Below, one piece after another: positions 10,265-19,564 of a DNA stretch of 64,000 nt. Positions within the stretch are counted from its first letter, which is position 1. Each line of letters begins with the position of its first letter. Under the pieces are notes generated by a model. It was not told where the DNA came from. It made no database searches and worked only from the letters and a program-made list of their open reading frames with translations. The stretch comes from Nansenia antarctica (Eukaryota; Chordata; Actinopteri; Argentiniformes; Microstomatidae), in assembly GCA_963989245.1 (NCBI GenBank), contig OZ022344.1, positions 7,790,610 through 7,854,609 on the forward strand, given 5' to 3'. The position numbers and the translations under genes are program-made.

Positions 10265-13151
10265 TTTTTGTGTAATCAATTATTTATTGCAAAACAGTAC
10301 ACATGAAAAACTCACATTAATACACCAAACAAAATAAGTGTCTGCCCTGATTTTTCCCCCCTTATCTTAACCCCCCCCCCCCCCTCCCACACTATAAACA
10401 CATGAGTAACCCCCCCCCATGGCGATAACATCCCTTCCACCCCCCCCCCCCCCCCATAGTTCTTCATTACACTATATTTGGTATATCATACAATCATAAT
10501 AATACAACAATTACAGGTTAACTTCACATACAACACAGCCTACAACACAGTCACTCCATCAACTCTTTTATCCTATGTATTGCAGAGGTCCATGTTTGAA
10601 TTGTCCTTTCTTTAGCTCCATGTATTCTGGCTATAGATTGTTCCATGTATAGTATGTCCAGGAAAGACAGCAGCCATTGTTTACGCGTAAGAGTATGTGG
10701 AGGATTCCATCGTAATGCTAACATCTTTTTGGCTGCGGTAAGACCAGCAAATAAAACACGAAACATGGAAGCTGACAGATCTAACGATGAAGTATCATTC
10801 AAGATCAATAATCTCGGACAACAAGGTATATGGATCCCCAATAGATTAGATAAAGTGGAAGATATTAGTTTCCAAAATGCCGCCACCCCAGGACATTCCC
10901 AGTACATGTGTAAAAAGGAGCCCACATGACCGAGTGAACACAGATCACAAATTGAGGAGGGTATGATTTTCATGAGGTGGCGTCTTCTCGGAGTGAGGTA
11001 TAACCTGTGTAAGAAGTTAAAGTGAATAAGCTTATGATTAGGATTTTTAGATGTGATATCCAGATTGTCCCAAACAGTCATCCAATCAATATCCCCATCA
11101 GAAAAATCAAGGTCTCTCTCCCATACCTGGTGAACAGCAAGAGGTTTACAGGAAGCTTCTAGTAAATTAGTGTATAATTTAGAGACTAAACCCCTTGTCT
11201 GTACTCCCACATCTAACATCGTGTGAAGCTCATGGGTATATAGAGATTGTCCCCAGGGAACACCATATGCACGCATGGAAGATCTAAGTTGCAGGTAAAG
11301 AAAAAATGAGAACCCTGGTAAATTGTAGGTCATACGCAGATCATTAAACATTCTAAGACCCTCATCATTAGAAATGTCAGAAAGAACATGTATACCTTTA
11401 TCACTCCATTGGGGATATGAAAAGGGAACTTTTCCGGTTAGAAGAGCGAAATTGTGGAAGATAGGAGTATGGGTGTGCCACTTTAACTGAGAGTGAGCTG
11501 CCTTCTCGACAGCCAGCCATACTGATAAAAGAGAGGACATTATAGGGCCCAGCTTAGATTTGGATTGTTTAGTAGATAGACTTGAGTACACTAAGTCCTG
11601 TAAGCGGTGAGGGGAAGCCAAATTTTCCTCTATCGCTCGCCATGAAACCGATGCATTACAATCTAACCAGGTTGATAAAGGGCGCAGCACATACGCCCAA
11701 AAATACATTTTAAAATTGGGGACAGCTAGACCTCCATCCTGTCTGCTGCGCTGTAGAGTGGATAGTTTTAAGCGAGGGCGCTTGCCTTTCCAAATAAATT
11801 TTGATATAAGACTATGGATCTTGTCCCAGTAACCCTTGGGAGGTGAGATTGGCAACATATTGGAATAAAAATTTACCCTGGGAAGCACATCCATTTTGAC
11901 AATGGAGACACGTGCTTGTAGGGAGTGTGGATGAAGTGACCATCTATTCATGTCTGCCTCCACTCTGCTTAAGATGCCTTGGAAGTTTTTGGTTACAACT
12001 GAATACAGAGAGGGAAAGATATCTACCCCGAGGTATTTAAAAGACTTAACGACTGGAATGTGAGATGGTAGGGTAGATGGATCAAGAGAAGTACTGAGAG
12101 GCATTAATGAAGACTTGGACCAATTGATCTTGTAGCCTGACAGAGTGCCAAACTCTTCAAAAGTGTCCAACACTCTGGGAATGGATGCTGGAGCCTTATC
12201 CATATATAACAGAATATCGTCGGCGAATAATGAAATGTGGTGTGATGTATTACAAAACTTGATAGAGGAGATAAGAGGGTGTTGCCGAATCTTTTGAGCT
12301 AATGGCTCGAGTGAGAGACAGAATAGGATTGGCGAGAGCGGACATCCCTGCCTAGAGCCCCTTGAAATTTTAAAAGAAGGTGAAATTATATTTCCTGTAG
12401 AGACCATAGCTGAGGGGTTTGAATACAAAACTTTGATCAATTTAGTGAAGTCTGAACCTAAGCCAAATTTGTCTAGTACCAGCCACAGATAGTCCCATTC
12501 CAGCCTGTCAAAAGCTTTTTCAGCGTCTAATGATAGGACTGCACATGGAGACTTAATATCCTGAGAGAAGTGGAGTACATGGAGCAATCTACGAATATTG
12601 TCCGCAGCTTGGCGAGTTTTTATGAAGCCTGTTTGGTCATGATGAACGAGTTTGGTCATATGCACGTCAAGTCTAGAGGCCAGCACCTTGGCATAAATCT
12701 TTACATCGGCATTCAATATTGATAATGCTCTGTAGCTGCTACAGAGGGTGGGGTCCTTGTTAGGTTTTAGAAGGAGAGATAGAATGGCAGAGTTGGTGTC
12801 CCTATTGAAACACCCTTTCTCAACAGAAGTAGTAATCATGTCTAACATGAATTGGCCTAACACATCCCAGAAGGTAAGGTAGAATTCAGGAGGGATGCCA
12901 TCCCAACCCGGCGATTTACCCTTCTTCATCTTTTGAATAGCGTTTATCAGTTCCTCCAGGGATATTGGAGTCTGCAGCTGGTCAGATTCGTCCTTATTCA
13001 GGGAGGGAAGATCTAGGCTCTGCAAAAAAGTTTTACAATTGTCCCTGTCTAGAATGACCTCGGAAGAATATAGCTTACAATAGAAGTTACGGAATTCAGA
13101 GTTAATTGCTTTGGGGTCGGAGATGGTATCATGAGAATCACTAGGCTTGAT
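10265..13151 (-). mobile_element. 5'-truncated L1-type LINE inside hAT B
   Basis: It inserted into the transposase gene on the minus strand. A 17-bp target-site duplication AACATTTCCCATCTTTT lies at 10247-10263 (merging into the tail, seen as a T run) and at 13152-13168. The 3' UTR (10265-10550) has long C runs. The 5' end is truncated within ORF2, upstream of the RT. Confidence 0.92.
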
Positions 13152-13163
13152 AACATTTCCCAT
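10551..13163 (-). CDS. L1 ORF2 fragment: RT and C-terminal zinc-knuckle region, 870 codons open
   Basis: Uninterrupted frame encoding the linker, a complete reverse transcriptase and the carboxy-terminal domain of a fish L1 (Swimmer-like style). Motifs in order: GKSPGWDGIPPEFY (near residue 82), SYRALSILNADVKIYAKVLA (145), DQTGFIKTR, LSLDAEKAFDRLEW (205), RGSRQGCPLSPILF (270), LFADDILLYMD (312, catalytic DD), GYKINWSKS, and late CDLCSLGHVGSFLHMYWECP (zinc knuckle). The apparent ATG at 13163 and the next three codons (MGNV) are target-site DNA; LINE sequence begins at the fifth codon. The endonuclease domain and ORF1 are missing, so it cannot move by itself although RT looks intact. Confidence 0.93.
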   Translation of the reverse strand: MGNVIKPSDSHDTISDPKAINSEFRNFYCKLYSSEVILDRDNCKTFLQSLDLPSLNKDESDQLQTPISLEELINAIQKMKKGKSPGWDGIPPEFYLTFWDVLGQFMLDMITTSVEKGCFNRDTNSAILSLLLKPNKDPTLCSSYRALSILNADVKIYAKVLASRLDVHMTKLVHHDQTGFIKTRQAADNIRRLLHVLHFSQDIKSPCAVLSLDAEKAFDRLEWDYLWLVLDKFGLGSDFTKLIKVLYSNPSAMVSTGNIISPSFKISRGSRQGCPLSPILFCLSLEPLAQKIRQHPLISSIKFCNTSHHISLFADDILLYMDKAPASIPRVLDTFEEFGTLSGYKINWSKSSLMPLSTSLDPSTLPSHIPVVKSFKYLGVDIFPSLYSVVTKNFQGILSRVEADMNRWSLHPHSLQARVSIVKMDVLPRVNFYSNMLPISPPKGYWDKIHSLISKFIWKGKRPRLKLSTLQRSRQDGGLAVPNFKMYFWAYVLRPLSTWLDCNASVSWRAIEENLASPHRLQDLVYSSLSTKQSKSKLGPIMSSLLSVWLAVEKAAHSQLKWHTHTPIFHNFALLTGKVPFSYPQWSDKGIHVLSDISNDEGLRMFNDLRMTYNLPGFSFFLYLQLRSSMRAYGVPWGQSLYTHELHTMLDVGVQTRGLVSKLYTNLLEASCKPLAVHQVWERDLDFSDGDIDWMTVWDNLDITSKNPNHKLIHFNFLHRLYLTPRRRHLMKIIPSSICDLCSLGHVGSFLHMYWECPGVAAFWKLISSTLSNLLGIHIPCCPRLLILNDTSSLDLSASMFRVLFAGLTAAKKMLALRWNPPHTLTRKQWLLSFLDILYMEQSIARIHGAKERTIQTWTSAIHRIKELME

Positions 13164-14162
13164 CTTTTGATGCTCTGACTAAAAAAAAAGTAAAGTCTCT
13201 GGACAATGTCATAGTAGTTATTGATTTATGCAATCGGTTGGCAAGCATCGTTCAACACTAAATTCAGATTATGTGCAGCACAATGTATATATACAGCAGT
13301 GGGTTCTTTGTCGAGGATCCGTTTCTGCACACCAGAATAAATGCCACTCATCACGCTGGCTCCGTCATATCCTTGCCCTCTGCATTTTTTAATTGACAGC
13401 CCATCCCTCTCTATCGTTTCAAGCATTTTTGCTTCTAGTCCTCCTGCCGAATGATCTGAGACATTCTCAAATCCTAAAAAACTCTCATTAATGTCAACTC
13501 CGGTAGCGTTGTCGTTGTCGTCTTTACGAATTGTAATATATCTGAAAACTTGACTGAGTTGATCGACCTTACCTAAATCCTGAGTAGTGTCCATTATTAT
13601 AGAATAAAATTCGGCTTCCTTTCATTAACAATCTGGTCCCGTACTTTCTGTGATAGCAACGCAATCAATTCGTTTTGAATTGTACGGCTTAAATAATTAA
13701 CGTTGCTTCTTCTATCAAGTAACTCTTGCAAAATGGGATCATATCGAGCTAACAACTCTATTACTGACAAAAAATTCCCACTGTTTATCTCACCCAGTTT
13801 CTCACGATGCCCTCGAAAAGCAAGGTTACAAGAAGCCAATGTCAGTGTGACGTCTGTGATCCTGGTTAAGACTTGGGTCCAAAAGCTAACCTGACGTTTG
13901 TACTCGCTATCAAGTTGTGCATCCACTGTAAGGTCGTTTTTCCAGGTATCGTATGCCACACATGCTGCTAGATGACTGCGGGACGATTCGTGTTTCTTTA
14001 TTTTGCCTGAGAGGCCTTGCCAGTCATTAATTCCGACAGTCCAGGAGAGCTGGTGGGATGGGCACCTCCTATCCGCAAAAAGCCAACACGGTTCACAATA
14101 GACACGGTCCATTGGACCGTGGACAATAGACACGGTCCATCTTTGGAGAATAGCATAGCCAT

Positions 14163-14831
14163 GTTCATCAAATCCATGTTCATAGAATGCTTTCCTCTAT
14201 GTACAGACATAATCATATATTACATTTAAAAAAACAAGATTGAACATTGTACTACACAATGCTGCTTCACTTGTGTACAATCATAAAAGGATTTGGAGCA
14301 CCCTCTGCTGGTGTCTGGTTGTTTTGACATAGACGTTGTTTTGACTATAACAATGTTACAAAGTTTTACGAAGAATATAACCCCCTGATGGGCCACTTTA
14401 GTTCACCTACAGAACTTCTCCACATTAATATAAGATTATTGTGCATAACATGTTGCTGGGAAATAATTTAATTTACAAAAACGATAAGGACACTGTACAG
14501 CACACTCAAGCTCTGTGGCCTCAGACGACCAAAGACTTCTTCAGGTTCCTCCACCGGTCTTTGAGCATGACTCCGGTGCGACCGCTAAAGTCGTAGTCCT
14601 CGTCCTGTAAGATACGTGCCCACTTCCCCTCGCCATGGCGCTTCACCCCGGCCTTCAGAAGCATATCCAGCTCATACGTCCATTTCCAGCTTCGGGCTTT
14701 TTTGCCAGTTTCAGCCTTCTTTTGGGCTTTTTGCCAGTTTCAGGTTTCCATGGCTGCACAATGTGTGTTGATAGCAGTTTCCTTTTGGGTCTCTTAAGAA
14801 CAGTAGTCTCATTATTCTCCTTGAAGTGGTC
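14163..14831 (-). other. 669-bp insertion carrying TERF-derived sequence
   Basis: The hAT B frame KIPRKW-LCYSPKMDRVYC is interrupted here, with ATGGCT at both junctions (14832-14837 and 14157-14162). That is a 6-bp duplication or microhomology. The insert has no TIRs and no poly(A)/poly(T) tail in the expected place, so it is not an obvious retrocopy. Its coding part is described separately; about 360 bp of non-coding sequence, perhaps 3' UTR, fills 14163-14520. Confidence 0.7.
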
Positions 14832-14837
14832 AGCCAT
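14521..14837 (-). pseudogene. TERF1/TERF2-type telobox Myb domain fragment
   Basis: ATG at 14837 starts MADHFKENNETTVLKRPKRK and a basic linker. In the next frame a complete C-terminal Myb/SANT domain follows: SWKWTYELDMLLKAGVKRHG, EGKWARILQDEDYDFSGRTG, VMLKDRWRNLKKSLVV, then TGA at 14521. VMLKDRWR is the signature of vertebrate telomere-repeat factors TRF1/TRF2, which bind TTAGGG duplex DNA through this domain. The frame is broken only by a 29-bp direct duplication (GAAACTGGCAAAAA unit, about 14695-14742); without it leader and Myb domain are in one frame. It sits in sense orientation inside the transposase gene of hAT B. Whether it was captured, inserted as filler, or is a retro-fragment is unresolved. 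Confidence 0.82.
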
Positions 14838-15180
14838 TTACGAGGGATCTTACAACCCAGTTTAGACCGTTTGCAATAATAATCTTGTGAGAAACATCTG
14901 CCGTTTTTATCCCTCGGAAAGGGTCCCTCGGGTTTACACGATCCCAACTCAAGTACGGTCCTCTTTAGCATAGGATCCGTTAAATCCACTGGGAAATTGG
15001 CTCTGTCTGATGGATAGTGTTCACCTGTGGTTGTTGTTGCCTTCTCTAGATTAATAATAGCATCCTCAGACTCCTCGCCTGGTTGATCAGTGGGAGTGCA
15101 GCTAGTAGACTGGTCAGGTGGCGGGTCCTCGTTGTCGTCGGCCGGGTCAGCCTGCGCCATGCCAGCTGCAGTAACAATGG

Positions 15181-15811
15181 TAGTGCTGTCCCAAACGACT
15201 ATTTTTCTAACGATTAATCTAGCGATTATTTTATCGATTAGTCTAACGACTAATTTATCGGTAAGTCTAACGATAATTTTTATACTGATCGGAAAAAAAA
15301 CAACAAAAAAAAACTTACTTGTCTCCACCTCACTGCTATGTTTAGCCAACTTGAATGCCAACATGGCCATTTAGAAGTCTGTCCATCACCACAACACATA
15401 GCTAGCTAGTAGCTACATAGCTAGCTAACGTTACTCTCGCTGCTATGTTATGATTAGCTAAATTGATGCTAACGTAGCATGCGAGCTACGAGCTAGATAA
15501 CGTACAGTAGGTGCGAGCACCACAATGACAATAGGCTACCGTAGCTAGCCAGCTACATAGCTAACGTTACTAACACCAGAAGACAAGACATACGAACTGT
15601 GGTGAGCTACATTGCTTGTGTAACATTAGCTAGTAGCTATCCATTTTTCACTCATACACTTAATTGTCTCGCCTGGTAAAATAAAGGTTTAAAAAAAAAA
15701 AAAAAAAAAACGCCATTTTGTTGATTTACGACTAACCGACGCATATTACGCAAACCGACGTATTGACGTAGTCGATGACGTCGACAACGTCGACTAATCG
15801 TAACAGCCCTA
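15181..15811. mobile_element. 631-bp hAT MITE inside hAT B
   Basis: The ends TAGTGCTGTCCCAAACGACTA and (reverse complement of the right end) TAGGGCTGTTACGATTAGTCG are imperfect inverted repeats, flanked by perfect 8-bp duplications AACAATGG at 15173-15180 and 15812-15819. The interior is rich in ATCGATTAGTC and AGCTAGCTA motifs and has no coding capacity. It splits the N-terminal part of the hAT B transposase. Confidence 0.92.
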
Positions 15812-16297
15812 AACAATGGCCTCCACAGTGGTGCTGCTAGGAACGGGTGCATCGACGACGTTTGTCCCTGACCCAGTGCTAATCGCATCCCTACCCGCGT
15901 TAGTCTCAGAAGCTGCATTGGGTAATAGAAAAGATGAAATTTTTCTATGTTTCGCTGAACTTTGTTCCTTTTTATAGGAAAGTTCCCGTTTTTGCGCACC
16001 GCTGAGGTATTTTCGCTTGCTCATTCTCCTTGTGTCTCGCTGCCAAGTGACTGACAAGTGACGTGTGACGTCAAAGTCATGTTGCAATTGGATACGGCTA
16101 ACTATGTATATATTTTTAAATATAGGCCTATATATTAAAATTAAGGTTGACACAATGAAGGACCACTTATTTTCTTTGTTTTATATTTTTTTTAAAGTAA
16201 TAAAAAAAAAAAATTTGTATCCAATGTTAGGGGGCCCCCCTAGTGGCTGGGGCCCCCCCGCGGTGCGTCGCTTGCGGGCCCGTCCGCTACGCCACTG

Positions 16298-16503
16298 CCC
16301 TGACCCAAACACAGAACAGCTGAAACGCTTTTATAGATCAGATGAACTCTAACGCTTTTAAAGGGGAGGGGCCAGAGGAGAGTAAGACACTATGATTGGT
16401 TAATGGGAGGGCCAGAGGAGACTAAGACACTATGATTGGTTGATGGGAGGGGCCGTAGCAACAAATGACAAGATTGGCGTTAGCGGATGTTTCCTCTTCC
16501 GTA
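16298..16503 (-). promoter_or_regulatory. Transcription-unit-like repeat, copy A, proximal half (promoter side)
   Basis: On the minus strand: CGCCAATC, then two direct copies of a block with CATCAACCAATCATAGTG, GC-rich CCCCTCCC boxes, TTTAAAAGCG and CTATAAAAGCG. That gives three CCAAT boxes and a TATA box in Pol II order. It is near-identical to 18081-18293. It stops at GTAAGGTC, where truncated Tc1 sequence begins. Confidence 0.65.
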
Positions 16504-17402
16504 AGGTCCCCATAGTGGCCTTCAGCTCTTCTGCATTGTTGGGTCTGGCGCATCGCATCTTCCTCTTCACAATACCCCATAGATTTTCTATGGGGCTAAG
16601 GTCAGGCGAGTTTGCTGGCCAATTAAGAACAGGGATACCATGGTCCTTAAACCAGGTACTGGTATCTTTGGCACTGTGTGCAGGTGCCAAGTCCTGTTGG
16701 AAAATGAAATCTGCATCTCCATAAAGTTGGTCAGCAGCAGGAAGCATGAAGTGCTCTAAAACTTCCTGGTAGACGGCTGCGTTTACCCTGGACCTCAGAA
16801 AACACAGTGGACCAACACCAGCAGATGACATGGCACCCCAAACCATCACTGACGGTGGAAACTTTACACTGGATTTCAAGCAACGTGGATTCTGTGCCTC
16901 TCCTCTCTTCCTCCAGACTCTGGGACCTTGATTTCCAAAGGAAATGCAAAATGTACTTTCATCAGAGAACATAACTTTGGACCACTCAGCAGCAGTCCAG
17001 TCCTTTTTGTCTTTAGCCCAGGCGAGACGCTTCTGACGCTGTCTCTTGTTCAAGAGGCTTGACACAAGGAATGCGACAGCTGAAACCCATGTCTTGCATA
17101 CGTCTGTGTGTGGTGGTTCTTGAAGCACTGACTCCAGCTGCAGTCCACTCTTTGTGAATCTCCCCCACATTTTTGAATCGGCTTTGTTTCACAATCCTCT
17201 CCAGGGTGCGGTTATCCCTATTGCTTGTACACTGTTTTCTACCACATCTTTTCCTTCCCTTCGCCTCTCTATTAATTTGCTTGGACACAGAGCTCTGTGA
17301 ACAGCCAGCCTCTTTAGCAATGACCTTTTGTGTCTTGCCCTCCTTGTGCAAGGTGTCAATGGTCGTCTTTTGGACAACTGTCAGGTCAGCAGTCTTCCCC
17401 AT
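16504..17402 (-). pseudogene. Tc1 transposase, frameshifted and C-truncated
   Basis: ATG 17402 gives MGKTADLTVVQKTTIDTLHK, a paired-type HTH domain with a GRKRCGRKQ AT-hook-like basic linker and a second HTH (NVGEIHKEW ... SRTTTHRRM). After a 2-nt deletion near 17035 the DD34E core follows in another frame: VMFSDESTF (first D), VMVWGAMSS, FIFQQDLAPAHSAK (second D) and NSPDLSPIENLWGI (E). It ends abruptly after RPNNAEELKATM at 16503; about 45 C-terminal residues are absent. Inactive. Confidence 0.93.
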
Positions 17403-17717
17403 GATTGTGTAGCCTACAGAACTGGACTGAGGGACCATTTAAAGGCGTTTGCAGGTGTTTTTAGTTAATTAGCTGATTAGAGTGTGGCACCAGGGGTCTT
17501 CAATATTGAACCTTTTCACAATATTCTAATTTTCTGAGATACTACATTTGGGGTTTTCATTAGTTGTCAGTAATAATCATCAAAATTAAAAGCAATAAAC
17601 ACTTGAAATATATCAGTATATGTGGAATGAATGTATACATTATACAAGTTTCACTTTTTGAATGGAATTACTGAAATAAATCAACTTTTTGATGATATTC
17701 TAATTATATGACCAGCA
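16504..17717 (-). mobile_element. Tc1/mariner element, 3'-truncated
   Basis: The 5' end is present: ...CATATAATTAGAATATCATC beside GTGCTGGTCAT at 17700-17717. The 3' end is missing; the transposase reading is cut at 16503 directly against the direct-repeat sequence. The long TIR with repeated ATATTCTAATTTTCTGAGAT is typical of a very common fish Tc1 family. Confidence 0.9.
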
Positions 17718-17718
17718 C

Positions 17719-17911
17719 CTCTATAACACCTCTATAACATCACAGTGTCTCTATAACACCTCTATAACATCACAGTGTCTCTATAACACCTCTATAACAC
17801 CCCAGTGTCTCTATAACACCTCTATAACATCACAGTGTCTCTATAACACCTTTATAACATCACAGTGTCTCTATAACACCTCTATAACATCACAGTGTCT
17901 CTATAACACCC
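17719..17911 (+). repeat. 30-bp tandem repeat, copy B
   Basis: Same unit and variant order as 8296-8491; begins immediately at the Tc1 end. Confidence 0.95.
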
Positions 17912-18293
17912 CCAGTCCCATGGTGGACACCTGTCAGGGCAGACAGAAGACAATGAACACATTTTTTTTTCTCAAAGTTTATTAGTAAAACAAATCAACA
18001 GAACCAAACCTAGGGGTTAGGGGTTTGATTCCATCAAACATAAGCCGGGATTCTCCTTTAGGGACGTTGATAGAACACCCCCCTGACCCAAACACAGAAC
18101 AGCTGAAACGCTTTTATAGATCAGATGAACTCTAACGCTTTTTAAAGGGGAGGGGCCAGAGGAGAGTAAGACACTATGATTGGTTGATGGGAGGGCCAGA
18201 GGAGACTAAGACACTATGATTGGTTGATGGGAGGGGCCGTAGCAACAAATGACAAGATTGGCGTTAGCGGATGTTTCCTCTTCCGTAAGGTCC
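17912..18293 (-). promoter_or_regulatory. Transcription-unit-like repeat, copy B (uninterrupted)
   Basis: Minus strand, 5' to 3': three CCAAT boxes, GC boxes, TTTAAAAAGCG and CTATAAAAGCG, about 150 nt without a long ORF, a short hairpin, then ACTAATAAACTTTGAG and an A run. Nearly identical to copy A and holds the empty site of hAT B. It could be an LTR-like or promoter-containing repeat; TG...CA ends are not evident. Confidence 0.6.
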
Positions 18294-18902
18294 TCCTAAC
18301 TGTTGTTTATTATATCGAGTGGGTACTTTAAAACTTCAAGTTGAAAGCACCAAGAAGGACCGCCTCGAAATTCATCGATGTTCATGTCCCGTGCTAGCGC
18401 TGTTGCCTTCATTCGAATAGTGACTGTAGAGACACTTCTACTTGCTGCTCTCTGTTCAACAACCCACTGTTCGCGTTTGTCCTCTAACTGTGGCCATCTC
18501 TAACTGTGGCCATCTCGCTTTGTTCCCTCGGAAACTCTGTTTAGTCTTCTTTACTTGGGGTCTTTATACACACACAAGTGGTGTGGGACTGTGAGTAAGC
18601 ACAGTAGCCTACCGGTGTTTACTGATTACCGTAATGCTGCAAGCGGTGCGGCTTTGTAGTTTACCAGTCGTACTGAAACATTTTGACAGAGCGCCTTGAG
18701 CGCCGTGTACAACCAGTACTTCTTGTCCTAGCAGTGTATACACACAGGATATGGTACTATTATATTAATACTTATAATGTTAATTTTCAGATGAAAATTG
18801 GGATACATGGTGATGAACTGTTCAAGTACATTAAGTATTTTAAAAAGCATGGTCATGATCATTATATTTGAGAAAACAACACTAAACACAAATATAACAC
18901 AC
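18294..18902. other. Spacer, intron or downstream sequence of GIN1-like gene
   Basis: I looked on the minus strand for the exon carrying the third catalytic residue of the integrase core and found none. No other feature recognised. Confidence 0.4.
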
Positions 18903-19564
18903 CTGGATAGGAATGGCCTCCACCCACTTGGTGATGTAATCTGTCGCTGTGAGGCAGTAGCGATTGCCATTCCTGGATGAGGCCTTGAACGGTCCGATGA
19001 GGTCCACACCTAGCAAGAAAAATGTGTTGGCATACTCTAACATTGGACAAGCGGAAGTAAAACATTCACACTAAAAGAGCATACTGAAAGAAAACATGGT
19101 GGGAAACAAGTCAAAACCCAAAAAATAAATTGGGATATAAAAGTGTAGAACTCACCAATCATGTACCACGGTGAAACAGGCTTGATGCTCTTCAGCTCAG
19201 GGGCTTCAGTCTTCACCTTCTCAAACCTCTGGCAAGCCACGCAGGTACGGACCTTGAAACAAACAGTAAAGTGCAAGTTGAAATGAAATGTGAATGAATG
19301 AATATTATCTGTGTGTAAAATACAATCTTGCTACTGTTTGTAAAACATAAAAAATAACTAAAGAAAAAATAGATTTGCTTGCCCAGTCTTCCACATCCTT
19401 CACAATGCCAAGCCAGAAGAAGCGCTGATTAATCTTGCCAATCATGCGCTTCACTCCGAAGTGACCGGCATGGACCTCGGTCAGCACTGCCACCCTTTCC
19501 TCGCCTGACATGATGACCCTCCTTGGTGGCTGTCCATTCTTGGGCCTCAAATACATGCGACCAT
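18903..19564 (-). CDS. GIN1/Ginger2-like integrase, exons 2-4
   Basis: Three exons with consistent phases: 19383-19564 (acceptor TTGTAG, GC-type donor TGG/GCAAGC), 19156-19252 (acceptor TTTCAAG, donor ATTG/GTGAGT) and 18903-19009 (acceptor TTGCTAG, donor CAG/GTGTGT). Together with exon 1 at 29179-29302 they encode an HHCC zinc-binding integrase N-domain (HAGHFGVKRM, FFWLGIVKDVEDW, TCVACQR) and the start of the DDE core: GVDLIGPF (first D) and TATDYITKWVEAIP (second D). The third acidic residue is not in the window. Vertebrate GIN1 and Ginger2 transposases share this architecture with introns, which argues against an ordinary Gypsy retroelement. It may be a host-like gene or an old transposon copy; truncated on the left. 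Confidence 0.8.

Larger units (their letters stand above)
9253..16024 (-). pseudogene. hAT B transposase (ZMYM1-like), fragmented
   Basis: Pieces in order: ATG 16024, MSKRKYLSGAQKRELSYKKE (to about 15820); after the MITE, an acidic linker (AQADPADDNEDPPP) and GPFPRDKNGRCFSQDYY, KIPRKW (15172-14838); after the TERF segment, WLCYSPKMDRVYC and a TTF-type finger (CEPCWLFADRRCP ... SSRSHLAAC); a DUF4371-like core (14133-13597, 13594-13226; GYDGASVMSG, CAAHNLNLVLND); after the L1, CPTRWSSRHDAI (about 10195); then hATC (SAERSFSKLKIIK, SGLAMLSIE), stop at 9253. Besides the insertions there is a local duplication of ATGGACCGTGTCTATTG near 14103-14150, frame breaks at 13597 and at a T run near 13185, and in-frame stops. 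The gene is dead; about 850 codons originally. Confidence 0.9.
8671..16297 (-). mobile_element. hAT element 'B' (7627 bp) with nested insertions
   Basis: The terminal inverted repeats CAGTGGCGTAGCG (8671-8683 and 16285-16297) are flanked by identical CCCTGACC at 8663-8670 and 16298-16305. The uninterrupted sequence CCCTGACCCAAACAC is found in the second copy of the flanking repeat near 18085, which acts as an internal empty-site control. The element contains a ZMYM1-like hAT transposase pseudogene on the minus strand. It is enlarged by an L1 (10265-13151), a hAT MITE (15181-15811), an 89-bp MITE (9010-9098) and a TERF-derived segment (14163-14831). Confidence 0.95.

Noticed and set aside
14521..14837. 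Functional TERF1/TERF2 gene
   Set aside because: Only the Myb domain and a short leader are present, the frame is broken by a 29-bp duplication and it lies inside a dead transposon; the dimerisation domain of TRF proteins is absent.
18903..19564. Gypsy/retroviral pol fragment
   Set aside because: Coding segments are separated by introns with matching phases and lack RT/RNase H or LTRs; Ginger2/GIN1 fits better.
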